Assembly (NCBI GenBank): GCA_037447655.1
Contig: JBBHKE010002818.1
Location: forward strand, 62,001 to 126,000
Length of the DNA stretch: 64,000 bases
Reading direction: 5' to 3'
From: Zygnema cylindricum
Lineage: Eukaryota > Streptophyta > Zygnematophyceae > Zygnematales > Zygnemataceae
A model generated the notes under the pieces. The model was not told the DNA's origin, made no database searches, and worked only from the letters and a program-made list of their open reading frames with translations. This document shows positions 33,690-45,316 of the stretch, one piece after another. Position 1 is the stretch's first letter. Every line of letters starts with the position of its first letter. Both the position numbers and the translations under genes were made by a program.

Positions 33690-36180
33690 AGACTTCCACT
33701 TACGGAAACAATATGCACTAATTGCAAAGCACAAAAATGGGAAGGAGAGACAATAAAAGTTTGTTGTGTAGTGGCAAAGTACTACTTGCCCCGTATCAAG
33801 CGCCTCTTTCAGAGCTTTAAACTTTGTATCGCAATTCTAGTTTCTTAAATAAAACTTGTTTGTACAACATGGTGTTTTCATTTGCATAACTAAGTGCATC
33901 TACAACACTACCTCACAATGATCAATCCATTCGAGCAAGTAATGGTCCGTTCAATTTCCATATTAAAAGAACAACATGTCATCGAATAGGTTAACTGTTG
34001 CCTCAAGAAAACTAGCCTGCATTTGCACAAGTCTACGTATTTGACACATCAATGAAGACCCAAGTAAGCAAACAAATGCATTTAATGGATGGATTAATAA
34101 AGATGTAGTGCCACTAATTCAAAATATGATAAAAAATCATAACCTTTTGTCGCAACAATTTATTTCAGCAAGAGAAGGAATCTATGAAGCCATTGAATTA
34201 TGTATAGTTTAAAAGATTCCTTTCACAATTAAGACTAACGCTGTTACAAACGACCACAAGCAGATGAAATGGCAACCATTTTAGTTAACCCAACAGAAAA
34301 TACTGAAGGTAGAGATATAGTTCTAAACACCAAGGGTGGCAATTGAATGATGCGCATCTTTGAGTCACATGCATTATATGACCCATTTCAATACCCACTT
34401 ATATTTCAGTATGGTGAACTAGGGTGGCATTTTAGTTTGACAAAGAAAAGTAGAACACGTGTTTCTCCTAGATCATATGCAGTTTATCGCTTATTATATT
34501 GTAGAGGGAAAGACAACTTAATACACAAAGGCGGTAGCTTAATTCAACAGCATTGTGTGGACCAAAATGCAAAAGTGGAACAAGAACTTCTCAAGTTCCA
34601 ACGCAAGAATCAACGTACATTGCGCGCATAATTATATAAGGGATTAATGGATTTTATACCACATGACCATTGTGAGGCAAGGCAACAAAATCATGCAAAT
34701 GTTTCAGGAAGAAATAATGCTGTTATAGACGAGCGAAATGAACAACTTTCAAGAACATGGAGACACATCATCTTAGCGCCAAGCTTCACAAGTGGTTATA
34801 GATACATGCAAGAACAATACTAAAACACAATGGCTATTGTCCGCGCATTAGGCATGCCAGATTTATTCATAACAATCACATACAATCAAAAATAGAAAGA
34901 AATCAAACAATCATTGAAACTAGGAGAGAGCGCCTCCTATCGACCTGACATTACTATTCGCGTGTTTCTTTTGAAGCTCAAAGCTATACTGTAAAACATT
35001 TCAGACAATGCATTAAGAGTATAGGTGGGAAGAATTCATGTGATTGAGTTCCAAAAACGATGTTTACCTCATGCAAATTTGCTTATAATATTAGCTGATG
35101 AGGACAAACCTCTAACAACCACAGAATATGACGTGTTTGCTTTGGAAGAGATACCTGATCCCACGTATTATATATTGTACAAAAGAGTGACAATATGTAT
35201 GATGCATGGTCGATGCGATGTTTGTTCTTTTCATAAAGGTAAATGCAAGAAAGGCTTTCCAAAAGCATTATGTGATGATACCGCATATGAAGTTAATAGA
35301 TATCCTATGTATAGGATACAAAAAATGGTAAAACACTTGATAAACATTTTATTGTACAATTTAATCCTCGGTTGTTGAACATGTATAAGTGTCACATTAA
35401 CGTTGAAGTGTGCTCAACAATCGCATCAGTCAAATATTTGAACAAGTATGTATACAAAAGGCATGATCGAGCCGCAGTATTATTTGGAAACAACGAGCAT
35501 AGAGACAAATTTCAGCAATGCTTAGATGCTCAATATGTGTCTACATCGGAATCATGTTGGCGATTGTTTGAGGTCCCTTTACAAGCTAAGTCTCACAATG
35601 TAGAAAAGATTCCTGTGCATTTACCTCATGAACAAATGGTTATGTTTCACGCAATAAAGAATGCCTCAATTGTTTTGAATGATGCTTCATTTACAAAACC
35701 TACAAGTTACTTCGATTTATGCACCAACGATGAGATCGCACGATCTTTTTTTTATCCAAAAATCCATAAACATTACATGCAGACGAATAAAAATTGGCAT
35801 AAGCGAGTAAGAGTTAGTCATAGTGTCCTAGGGAGAATGGTCACATGCTCACTAATTGTACCCAAACATTATTACCTGCATTTGTAACTTTGCTATCGAC
35901 GAGGACAAATGTCTTTCAAAGATTTTTGTACTATCTAAAGTGCCAAATACCCCACATTTGCCGAAGCTGCAAGTGCAATAGGTTTTCGCAATGATTTTGT
36001 GAGGGGAAAGATGCATGGAAGAAGCGTAACATTTCAAATGCCAAAAAAACTACGAAACCTATTTGCCACAATCCTCTTTTGCGTTGATCTACAATTCGCA
36101 AGTACGTTATGGGCAAAAAAAATCAAAGATATGTTTGAGGATATCCACCATGGTAATCGAGCGCGTTACATAGCTCATGA
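33690..36180 (+). pseudogene. Helitron Rep (HUH nuclease) region
   Basis: Fragments in several frames give the Helitron N-terminal domain (CTNCKAQKWEGET and CCVVAKYYLP near 33695-33795), ALYDPFQYPLIFQYGELGWH near 34370-34430, GMPDLFITITYN near 34850, and the HUH-motif region FQKRCLPHANLL near 35045-35080. They continue with the two-tyrosine motif KYLNKYVYKRHDRA near 35425-35475 and C-terminal blocks to about 36180. Rep would nick and rejoin DNA ends. The second histidine of the HUH pair is replaced by asparagine (HAN), while both tyrosines remain. Frameshifts occur near 34340, 35340 and 35890. It is cut at 36180 by element E. Confidence 0.75.
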
Positions 36181-37454
36181 TGTTAAAATATATGTATTTT
36201 ATAAGTCTATATTGAATAAATAAAAGTGTAAATCAACAAAGGTAGCCTGCTTCTCGCTCCCTTCTCTAGTCCCCATACTTATTGCTATCACTAAAGACCG
36301 GAGAGAGAGCTAGAGCCATGGCTTAAAACTAGAGCCATGGCTGTCTATAGTGAACAAGGAGAGAAAGAATAGGCTAATACTTAGTGTGTACCAAAAAGTC
36401 TGCCGAAACTAGGATTTGATCCTGGTACCTACCATTCTTCAAAACAACCAGTAGCCATTAGCTCTATTCTATAGGATACGATAAATGCTAATATAAAAAG
36501 GGAAAAATAGATATTTAAAGGTGTGGAGAATCCAAACAGACAGATGGCCAAAACGATGCCTTTGCCTAGATTTGAACGTGGGTTTGCGAACAACTAGTAG
36601 TTGTATGCCTTATCCACTTAGGCATTGACGAAATAAAAAAATTATATGGTTCGACACCTAAATAAAGAGTTATGGAACGACGATTTCATTTTATGGACCA
36701 AATTGACAAAACGACGCATATAAACTACGGAGCTCACGGACGCGAATCAAACTATGTAAATTACTTTATCAGATGGACGTCGTCACTGCCGCCAAACTTG
36801 AGTGAATTTTGGCAGCTATTGGACATAGCAGCATGCTGTGCCACGTGAGGCTACATCATTCGACGCCGAAAAGATGGGAGGAGGATTGACGGCTCCCAAG
36901 CTGACAAGTGCCAACATGAAGGCCATTTCGTACAATGGTCGTAAAAGAAGTACGTCGGCCACTGTACCTTCTTGTACTATACATTCTTTTGAATGGTCTA
37001 GTGTACAATAGTATGTACTTGGGAATAGGGGTTTAGAACCTAGCAAATCGTAGGTAGGTAGCCTCTCTCCCACAATGCTTGGGTACAAATGGTCAACTTT
37101 GACCCTTCAAAACTAACTGCTTAGAGGAGCAAATTCAGTGAGTTTTTTTGCTACGGAATTAGGGGATTCCATGCTACACAAGGATGTTGACCGTCCGAGT
37201 TTTTGCTTGCCAAGGTGGTGGCATTTCTAAGGGAAATTCAAAGTGGAGAATGTTGTCCAAAACACATGTTCAAGCTTTGCATTCTGTGGTGAAACTAAAA
37301 CTGAAAGTCTTCTTTCACCAAGGTGAAGCTGTATTGGGTTTCTAACTATCACGGTGTCAGTCATTTGGGTTTGTATCAACTTGGAGTTGGCACTATTGGT
37401 ATAAGCTTCTTTAGATTTGAGATTTCTGTGGGAAATGGAACGCCTGAAATTTCA
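36181..37454 (+). repeat. 5' LTR of element E
   Basis: A 1274-bp LTR with the family blocks: CCCCATACTTATTG...CACTAAAGACC, a doubled AGAGCCATGGCT motif (36313 and 36333), two antisense tRNA-like blocks (about 36410-36480 and 36575-36630) and the gag ATG 20 nt from the end (37435). Confidence 0.8.
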
Positions 37455-38430
37455 GGTTATAGGCCCACCATCTATGGTGCCTTTGTTTAATGGAACAGAC
37501 TTCACATTTTTCGGATATATGATGGAGGGATTTCTTTTCGAAAATCACTTATAGGAAATTGTTTCGGGACAAGTTAAGTGTTTGCTAGTGGGCTTTGGTG
37601 GAATTCATTATGGATTTTTATGTGGGGCTTTCTACAAAATCAACCTGAGTTTAGATGTAACGGAAGGTGGAGGGAAAATCATTGCCATGGAAGGGGATAA
37701 AAGGAGAAGGGTAAAGAAACATCTGTGGTGAAGGGGAGTTAGGCTCTCGGCTACGGTTCCAATTGTAGAAGTTATTACAGAACCAAAATCTGAATAAATG
37801 ACAGAAAAATCTAGGACTTCTAAAACACTATAGCAAAACATCTCATACTTAGAAACGTGTCTAAGTCCATAACTATCTCTCTTATTAACTTAGCCAAGTA
37901 TTCGAAAATTTGGGAAACACTAATTAAGATTAAAAAGAGTGAGACTATACAGGGGCAACAGTTAGTAAAACAAAAAACAAAAACCTATGTTTAAAAAGGC
38001 GGTAGGATGATATAGTTTTGCAATGATATTATTACATTTTATGTTGAGTTTGCTAGTGTAGGATATGTAGAATCTGAGGTGAGAAAGATTAACACACTAA
38101 TCATGAAACTTCCAGATGAGTACAAAAACATCATTAAAAGTAGGCATGAAATGGATTACTCATGGAATTGGAGCATTACCATGGGGATGATTCTTGAGAG
38201 GGAAAGCAATTTTGAGCTTTATAGGGGATGGAACAGGTTAAATGTACTGACAGCTAGTGGTGACTAGCGGAAGAGTGATGATAGGAATGGTGGCGATTGG
38301 CGGAAGCGTCATAAAGATAAACTTATCGGAACTTCGGAGGAAAGAGAGGAATGGGAAAAGAAAGGGTCTTCGAAAGGAGGAATTTGTTTTGTAGAGAAAT
38401 GGGTCACTCTATGGCAGAATGTTAGGTCTC
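37435..38430 (+). pseudogene. Element E gag remnant
   Basis: The start codon in the LTR at 37435 opens MERLKFQVIGPPSMVPLFNG, with stops soon after. Later fragments include EVRKINTLIMKLPDEYKNII near 38080-38140, MGMILERESNFELYRGW near 38180-38230 and a damaged zinc knuckle whose second half reads FCRGM-like then GHSMAEC near 38390-38430. The motifs and order match gag of element C, but the frame is badly broken. Confidence 0.7.
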
Positions 38431-38479
38431 CATATCGCTAATACAGGAAGAGAGAAAAAACTTTCAAATTCACGAAAGC

Positions 38480-39009
38480 AATAATGTGCTTTGGAGGGAT
38501 AAGGGAAGAAAAGGGTACTTCAGGAAGTTAAACATGTTGAGGATGTCAATGAGTGTAGAGTAAATGACTCAGAAACGAGAAAGTCGGATTTAAAATTTAA
38601 ATTGGAAGAAGTGAAAAATCAAAATATTAAGGATATTCTAATACATATTTCGGAGACAGAAAATTTATCGAAAATGAGACTTCAGCAGATTTCAAGGAAA
38701 GGAGAGAAGTAAATGTAGAAGTAGCCTCAAAGGATAGGGGGGGAAAAGAAAATTTATTGAAAGATTTAGGAGAGGAGAAATATTTTTTGGGAATCAAAAT
38801 GAAAAGTGATAGTGAAAAGATTCATATGGATCTGAAAAGGGGAAGTGCGGAAAAATCAGAATATGGAGTTATTATCATAGATAATCATTTAAGTGGGGAA
38901 GATGAACAATTTATGAGAACTTTAGTAAGGACTAATGGTTTCTGGATAATTTTTGGGGAGGGTAGATTTGACATCACTTCTTGGTGTGATGTCACTTATG
39001 AAGATTTGT
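38480..39009 (+). pseudogene. Element E linker-RNase H fusion remnant
   Basis: After a CAFGG-like start near 38485 the sequence has the same charged linker as element C, with recognisable shared words (VEDVNEC, ETRKSDLK, IKDIL and ET). It is followed by KDLGEEKYFLGIKMKSDSEK (38757 onward), DEQFMRTLVRTNGFW and FDITSWCDVTYED. The protease, integrase and RT core are absent exactly as in element C. It ends at the junction with the truncated 3' LTR. Confidence 0.65.
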
Positions 39010-40047
39010 TCCTGGTACCTACCATCCGTTTGAGTAGACGGTAGCCATTAGCTTTATTATAGAGTCTAAAAACCAATGCTGAGATATATAGGATACAATA
39101 GATATTTAAAGGTGTACACGTAGAGAATTCAAACTGACAGATGACCAAAATGATGCCTTTGCCCAGATTTGAACCTAGGTTCGCCTGTAGTCATACGCCT
39201 TATCCACTAACGCATTGATGAATTGACAAACATATATAGTTTAATACCTAATTAAAGAGTTACACGATGACACTTTCATTCAATGGACCAAATTGACGAA
39301 ACGACACATATAAACTACGACGCTCACGGACGCGAATCGAACCGTGTAAAATACTTGATCGGAAAGACGTTGTCATCGCCGCCAAACCCGAGTGAATTTT
39401 GGCGGCTATCGAACATAGCGGCGCACTCTGCCATGTGGCGCTACATCATTAGACGCCAATAAAGATGGGAGGAGAAACGATAGCTTCCAAGCTGACAAGT
39501 GCCAACCAAAAGGCCATGTCAAATAATGGTCGTACAAAAAGTACGGCGACCACTGTACCTTCTTGTACTATATAGTTTTTTGATAATTTTAGGGTGTAAT
39601 AGGTAGCTGTGAGTAGGGGTTTAGGACTTAGTAAAATCTTTGGTGGGTAGCGTCTTTTTCAGAATGCTTCAGTACAAAAGGTCAACTTTCACCCTTCATA
39701 ACTACATACTCAAGGGAGCAAATTCAGTGATTTTTTTTGCTGCGCACTCAAGGGAGTTCACGCTAGACACGGTTGTAGTCTGTCAGAGTTTTCACCTTCC
39801 AGGGTGACAGAATTTTTAAGGGAAAGTCAAAGTGGGGAATGTTGTCCAAAACACATGCTTAAGCTTTGCATTTTGTGGTGAAATTGAGCACATATAAAGT
39901 ATTCTTTCACAAGGGTGAAGCTGTAATTGGGTTTTTTCTGTCACGATGTCAGTCATTTGGGTTTGTGTTAACTTGGATTTGTCACTCTCGAGATAAGCAT
40001 TTTTAGATCTACGATTTCTGTGGGGAAATCGAACCTTTAGAATTTCA
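39010..40047 (+). repeat. Truncated 3' LTR of element E
   Basis: It starts inside the LTR at the first tRNA-like block (TTCCTGGTACCTACCATCC) and ends TTAGAATTTCA at 40047. A second tRNA-like block is present on the minus strand at about 39160-39215 with TGGATAAGGC and GGTTCAAATCTGG words. The gag start position here reads ATC. Confidence 0.75.
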
Positions 40048-42043
40048 TATTAGTCAAGTAATAATAAGAATCTTATACGAGAAAAAGATATAGACATCGA
40101 ACAATTCTTACACGGGGGTAGGAAATCGCTTATAAACTATCCAAGTCTACCCCATTTGTCACATTATCCTGAGAACTCATTCGTCAAAGACAAAGACAAA
40201 TCAATCAATAGACACTGAAAAATCCTACAATCATCAAGACATGACAAGAGTGTTATCTACAGTCACCACACTCAATGCGGAATAAAAAGAAACTTATGAG
40301 ATAGTTACAAAGGTAGTTCACGAAACTCCAAAGACTGAAACTTGTTTCTCTCTTGATAAACCAATAGGAACAGGAATATCATTTGTCATAGAGAAGAGTT
40401 TTGCAAAAGTGCGTACGAACGGCAATATAGCTATCGTCGTTGTACACGTGGTTTAGCAGCCTTGTTTTTGACAAGTGGAAGATCAACACACTCAAGATTT
40501 AAGCTTCTATTAAATATAGACGCTCAATCTACATGTAATATCTCAGCTCAATTGGACCATGCAGAGTTGTTTGGTCAAACCTCTCTAATCGTTTGGGATG
40601 AAGTTTCTATGTCTCATCGACATCTACTTGAGGCAGTGGATAGAACATTGCAAGATTTACGAGGAGATCAAAAACCTTTTGGGAATATAGTGTTTCTCAT
40701 AGCGGGCGACTTTCGTCAATGCCTCCCAGTTATTCAAAAAGCCACAGATGCTCAAATTATCGCAGCATGCGTTAAAAACAGCCCTTTATGGCAAAAATTC
40801 AAACAACTTCGTCTGAAAATAAATATGCGTGTTCGCACAGCTCAAGATGACGTTGCCGCCTCAACACTCCAGGAATTTGCCGACTTCTTGCTTCAAGTTG
40901 GGGAGGGGCGACACGAATCACACCCACGGTTACCACCAGAGTACATAAAGATTCCAAAAGATATAGTGCTCCATAGAAGTAATGACACGAATGCAAACTT
41001 GGAGAACCTCATTCAATGCACCTTTCCAAACGTAACAACGCAATACATTCGCGATGGTTACTTCTCAGATCGTGCTATACTGTCTCCTCGCAATGTGGAT
41101 GTTAACATCGTCAACGACTGGTGATGAGGAAAATACCCGAACAAGAGCATGAATACATTTCTGTAGACTCAGTGGAGATCGAAGAACCTGATCAACAATT
41201 ATTGTTGCCACAAGAATTCCTCAACTCCTTAACAACCAGTGGCATCCCACCGCACATCCTTAAACTAAAAACAGGTGCATCAATTATTCTCATAACCTCA
41301 TTTATCATACAGCTATTTAAGTCTTTAAATATCAATGTGGAAATTTATATAATCAATTACCCACAATCCATAATGCCTATGATTAAATCAAAATTAACTT
41401 GGATATAATAATATATTAAATACACATTCTTTAATAAAAATCAAATTAATACAAGTTCACATGGTTATTTATCTGTTTAAACATCAAAAAAAATATGCAC
41501 TTCAATACAAACCACAATCTGTAATTTCTATAATTTAAATCATATTAACAAAAAATATATGATCTGATATTGAATACATACTAATTGACATTTTTAATGT
41601 GAAACAGGTACACCGATCATTCTACTACGTAATATCAACGGTGAAAGGGGACTTTGTAATGGAACCAAACTCCGAGTGGTGGGTCTTTCCAAAAACTGCA
41701 TTCACGCAAAAATACTCACTGGTGTCGCACAAAACACCGAAGTTTTCATTCCGCGTATACCGATGATCAGCAACGAAAAAACTTTGCCATTCCAAATCAA
41801 ACGGAGACAATTTCCAGTACAAGTAGGATTTGCTATGACAATCAACAAAGCACAAGGACAATCAATACACCATTTGGGTCTGTATTTGCCCCAATCAGTG
41901 TTTGCACACGGACAACTATATGTGGCGTTGTCGCGAGTCACTTCACGCGCCAATATAAAAGTGTTGATTGAAGAATCGATACTCGAAGATGAAAACGGAA
42001 CGTATACCAAGAATGTTGTTTACAAAAGTGTTATTAATTCATA
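40048..42043 (+). pseudogene. Helitron helicase region (Pif1-like)
   Basis: This is the SF1 helicase half of the RepHel protein. The segment ILYEKDIDIEQFLH-like follows the E junction. Walker A near 40370 reads PIGTGIS instead of the expected GTGKT, so the nucleotide-binding lysine is gone. The longest frame, 40462-41124, contains Walker B SLIVWDEVSM, IAGDFRQCLPVI and LRLKINMRVR. After a break, 41121-41290 reads LLPQEFLNSLTTSGIPPHIL. The last part, 41606-42043, has ERGLCNGTKLRVVGL, FAMTINKAQGQSI and [18 protein letters not shown], the C-terminal helicase motifs, ending at a TAG. Helicase would unwind DNA during rolling-circle transposition. Confidence 0.8.
41271..41605 (+). other. Candidate intron or insertion in the helicase ORF
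   Basis: An AT-rich stretch of 335 bp interrupts the helicase between LKTG and TPIILLRN. It could be spliced as an intron: donor AACAG|GTGCAT and acceptor AACAG|GTACAC restore one frame. The two edges are near-copies of each other (ACAGGTGCATCAATTATTCT and ACAGGTACACCGATCATTCT), so it is bounded by a direct repeat of about 20 bp. Confidence 0.5.
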
Positions 42044-42575
42044 GTGTTCATTAGTTGAATTATAAGTGACACAAGTTGGCAAATGACATGCTAAGGTTAT
42101 GATTTGAAAATCATATTGTGTAACAAAACACACCAACATCAAAGCTGTAGACAAAAATAAACATTTGCTTTATGACAGTTACACATAGATATAGGCAGAG
42201 AATGGTTAGTTTAGTATAGTTAGTCAGTTGAAATTGCTAGAGCCACACACCATTGAACGTTATTACAAAGGTGACACTCAGTCGTCAATAAACCCATTAA
42301 ATGTCAACTATGATATTCCTATTGTGAAGTAGACTAAATTTGATTATGAACTTCAAAACATGTTTGTTTGCACAGACTAGCATCTTACATGGGACATTCT
42401 CTCGAATTAAAATTGTCTATATTTGTGTTGCAAATCAAAACACCCTATGGTTGTTATTCCCTCATATGATTTACATTTGTATAGTTCATCGTAAAACTCA
42501 CCTGAAGTTGTTCCCAAACTTATAGATAGAGTACAAAAGCTTTATACAACCTTAAACACACACAACACGACCTTT

Positions 42576-42603
42576 GCCCGTGTAACGGGCATTGATGTAC
42601 TAG
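42576..42603 (+). other. Helitron 3' terminus (hairpin and CTAG)
   Basis: A perfect 6-bp stem GCCCGT/ACGGGC with a GTA loop is followed after 9 nt by CTAG and then a T. Spacing and sequence fit the Helitron 3' end, where transposition terminates. Confidence 0.8.
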
Positions 42604-44284
42604 TAGACGAAAACTTGGACTTGCTCGTCTTCGGGGGCATTCCAAGTTGCGGCTGACGTAGGAAAGTTACGGTTAGTTGAACCATTGTTTTATCATTTGT
42701 TCAGGATTAAACAACATATATAGATTGTAATTTCCAGCAAATAATTATTAACATCGGAAATATTGTGTTGTTACGGCAACAACCACAAAACAGTCAGTTT
42801 CAAAAAAGTTTTGAACTCGCTGCGATAAACAAAAGAAAAGCCCGACTCTTTTTCTCTGTTCATAGGGGGGGGATGCATTGCCAGCTACAAACTGGTTCGA
42901 CACAAAATAAACAACATAAATGTTAATAATTGTTTTTGTTAATTGTTTTTGTTTGTTTGACATGTATATGTGACCGTTGTCTTTAAGATGTTAATCAGTA
43001 AATTTCTCGACATCCAAGAGTGTACACGGTGCATTGTTATTACAACAAGAAAAGTAGTAGTGTGGGGATTATAATGTTGTTCTTAATTCAGATTCAAGTT
43101 GGAAGACGTGACCGCATTTAATGGCTCTGATGTATGTTGTCTCAACAACAATGCATGATGTACCAGAACAGCGTTTTCTCCACAGCATCTTACTACCTTA
43201 GTATTAGAAGACCCTAGAAAGCCTTGTCGTTTTATTACTGTTGTGTCTGGGTAACTTCTTACCGATGATCAATATGTACCTTTTTCTTGACTTACCGATA
43301 ATCGACATAAATCGCGATAAATTTACCAATATAACTGCTGAGAAATTTAAGCAACAATTTCCTACTGATTCCGTACTTGTTCCGTACTGGTTCCGTACTT
43401 TCGGTACAAAGTACACACTGGATTGTGAAACTCCTCCCCCCTCCCCCTCAATAAAATATAGTCGTGACGCTGCTACTCTTCAACATCTTCGATATTTTCC
43501 TTTGTGGGAAAAAGAAATTTTATTTGGAGCAATATTACTTTTGTTTTGAAACTTCTTCGGTTTTCAAAATCATCTTTACTTCCTTTACTATCTCTTGGTT
43601 TAATGTGATGTTTCATACTCCAAATGGAGTTGCTTTTTCCATTATCAAGAATGATATATATATTAAAAATTGCCATATTGAAAATCCGTATTTGTGAACT
43701 ATTACCATCCATCTCGACTCGAAATTAGCCACACTAATTGAATGTGTGCTTTTTCAACCAAAACCATAAATCAATGTTAAGAAATTATTTACGTAAGAGG
43801 CCCACAATGAGCCACATGGCAAAATAATTATATGTTATTTTAAATAACAAAAGTGGTAAAAGCTAATGTAGTACATTAAACAATATTTGGTGTTCCTTCG
43901 AAAGCAAAGTTAGCAAATTACTATCAACTATTATCAATATACAATCAGCAATATTGAAAGTTCCCTATTCACACCAATTACCTAGTCACTTTCGGAAACA
44001 AAAAAAAAAAAAAAAAAAACGATCTTTTCCCCAACTTCTAGGTACTATTTTTTTCCTTCATCAATGTACACATGGTACAATTTCCAAACAAAATATATGT
44101 GCTAATAACAACTCACATTTTTCGAACGTTGGCGGTTTCGAATTGGTTTTTTTTTCCTAATATTGTTTATTGCTTTGTTTTTCTTTAAAACAACAAATTC
44201 CCAAATAACATTTTCTTTCTTTTCAAATATCGTGCGACTACCTCCAAATGCATAAAATGAAAGAACAAAAAAAAAAAAAAAAAA
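42604..44284. other. Spacer between Helitron copies
   Basis: No gene is supportable. Two oligo-A runs of about 20 nt, each followed by CGAT, lie at 43998-44019 and 44266-44287 and bracket 250 bp. The GTACTNGTTCCGTACTGG words near 43375 are repeated in tandem. Confidence 0.5.
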
Positions 44285-45110
44285 AACGATTAAAGTTCGA
44301 GTGGTGGCATACTGATGATCAGCAAAGAACAAACTTTGCCATTCCAAATCAACTATGACAACCAACAAGGCATAAAGACAATCACACCACTTTGGTCTGT
44401 ATTTGCCACAATCTGTGTTTGCACACGGACAACTATATGTGGCATTGTCGCGAGTCACATCACGTGCCAATGTAAAAGTGTTGATTGAAGAACCGATACT
44501 TGAGGATGAAAATGGAACGTATACCTAAAATGTTGTTTAAAAAAGTGTTATTAATGTAGTGTACATCAGCTGAAATATTAGTGAACACAAGTAGACAAAT
44601 GATATGCCAAGGTTACGATTTCAAATGCATATTGTTTAACAAAACACTCCAACAAGAAATATAGACTAAAAATTAACGCTTGACTTCTAAAAGTTACACA
44701 TAGTTATAAGCGGAGTGTGATTAGTTAAATATAGTTAGTTACAAATTAAATTGCTAGAGCAACTCACCATTAAACATTATGACAAAAATGAAGCTCAATC
44801 ATCAATAAACCCATTTAATCTTAATTGCGATATTCCTGTTGTAAAGTATACAAAATATGATTATGAACTTCAAAACATTTATAGTCGCACTGAATTACAT
44901 CTTACATGGGACATTTTTCGGTATAAAATTGTCTATATTTGTGTTGTAAATCAAAACACCCTATGGTTGTTATTCCCACATAAACTTTACATTTGTATAG
45001 GTCATCAAAAAACCACATGTGTTTGTTCCCAAATGTATAGTGTACAAATATATGTACAAGCATACACACAAAAGGAACCATGCCTATGTAACGGGCATTT
45101 TTTGTCTTGT
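44285..45110 (+). mobile_element. Second Helitron 3'-end fragment
   Basis: It is parallel to 41650-42603. It retains a C-terminal helicase segment (TATATGTGGCATTGTCGCGA near 44430, encoding the [10 protein letters not shown]-type motif) and the following non-coding tail. It ends with CCTATGTAACGGGC near 45080-45093, a degraded copy of the terminal hairpin. An internal deletion of about 60 bp or more removed part of the helicase. The terminal CTAG is not preserved. Confidence 0.7.
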
Positions 45111-45316
45111 TAAAGCAAAAAGTATTAGTAATGCTATTAAGTCTTCAAAGGTGCAAAACAAACTAGGACCAGATTAGCGTTATTAAATGCAAATAGCACA
45201 ATTCCAAGAGGTTGGTGGCTAGCCCTTCTCGACCAAAAAACCTGCACTTCTTTCATAAATAGCAGCAATAATCATTACCAAACAAAAAAAGTATGGGGAT
45301 GTTCTGAGGTTTTCTC

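Larger units (their letters stand above)
36181..40047 (+). mobile_element. Non-autonomous copia element E
   Basis: It has a 5' LTR 36181-37454 (TGTTAAAATATATG to GAAATTTCA), an internal region with gag and RT-connection/RNase H remnants, and a 3' LTR remnant of about 39010-40047. The start of the 3' LTR and the end of the RNase H region were deleted together, because the frame passes directly from SWCDVTYED into mid-LTR sequence at about 39009. It sits in the Helitron between the RARYIAHD segment and the downstream helicase part. The flanking 5-mers CATGA and TATTA match at three positions, perhaps an eroded target duplication. It has the same internal deletion as element C. Confidence 0.8.
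33690..42603 (+). mobile_element. Helitron (RepHel type), interrupted by element E
   Basis: Plus-strand Rep fragments (33690-36180) and helicase fragments (40048-42043) belong to one rolling-circle transposon split by copia element E. The 3' end is recognisable: an 11-13 nt spacer separates the hairpin GCCCGT-GTA-ACGGGC from the terminal CTAG at 42600-42603, which is followed by T, as expected for Helitrons. The 5' TC end was not located and may lie upstream of 33690. Frame breaks and lost catalytic residues show it is inactive. Confidence 0.8.
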
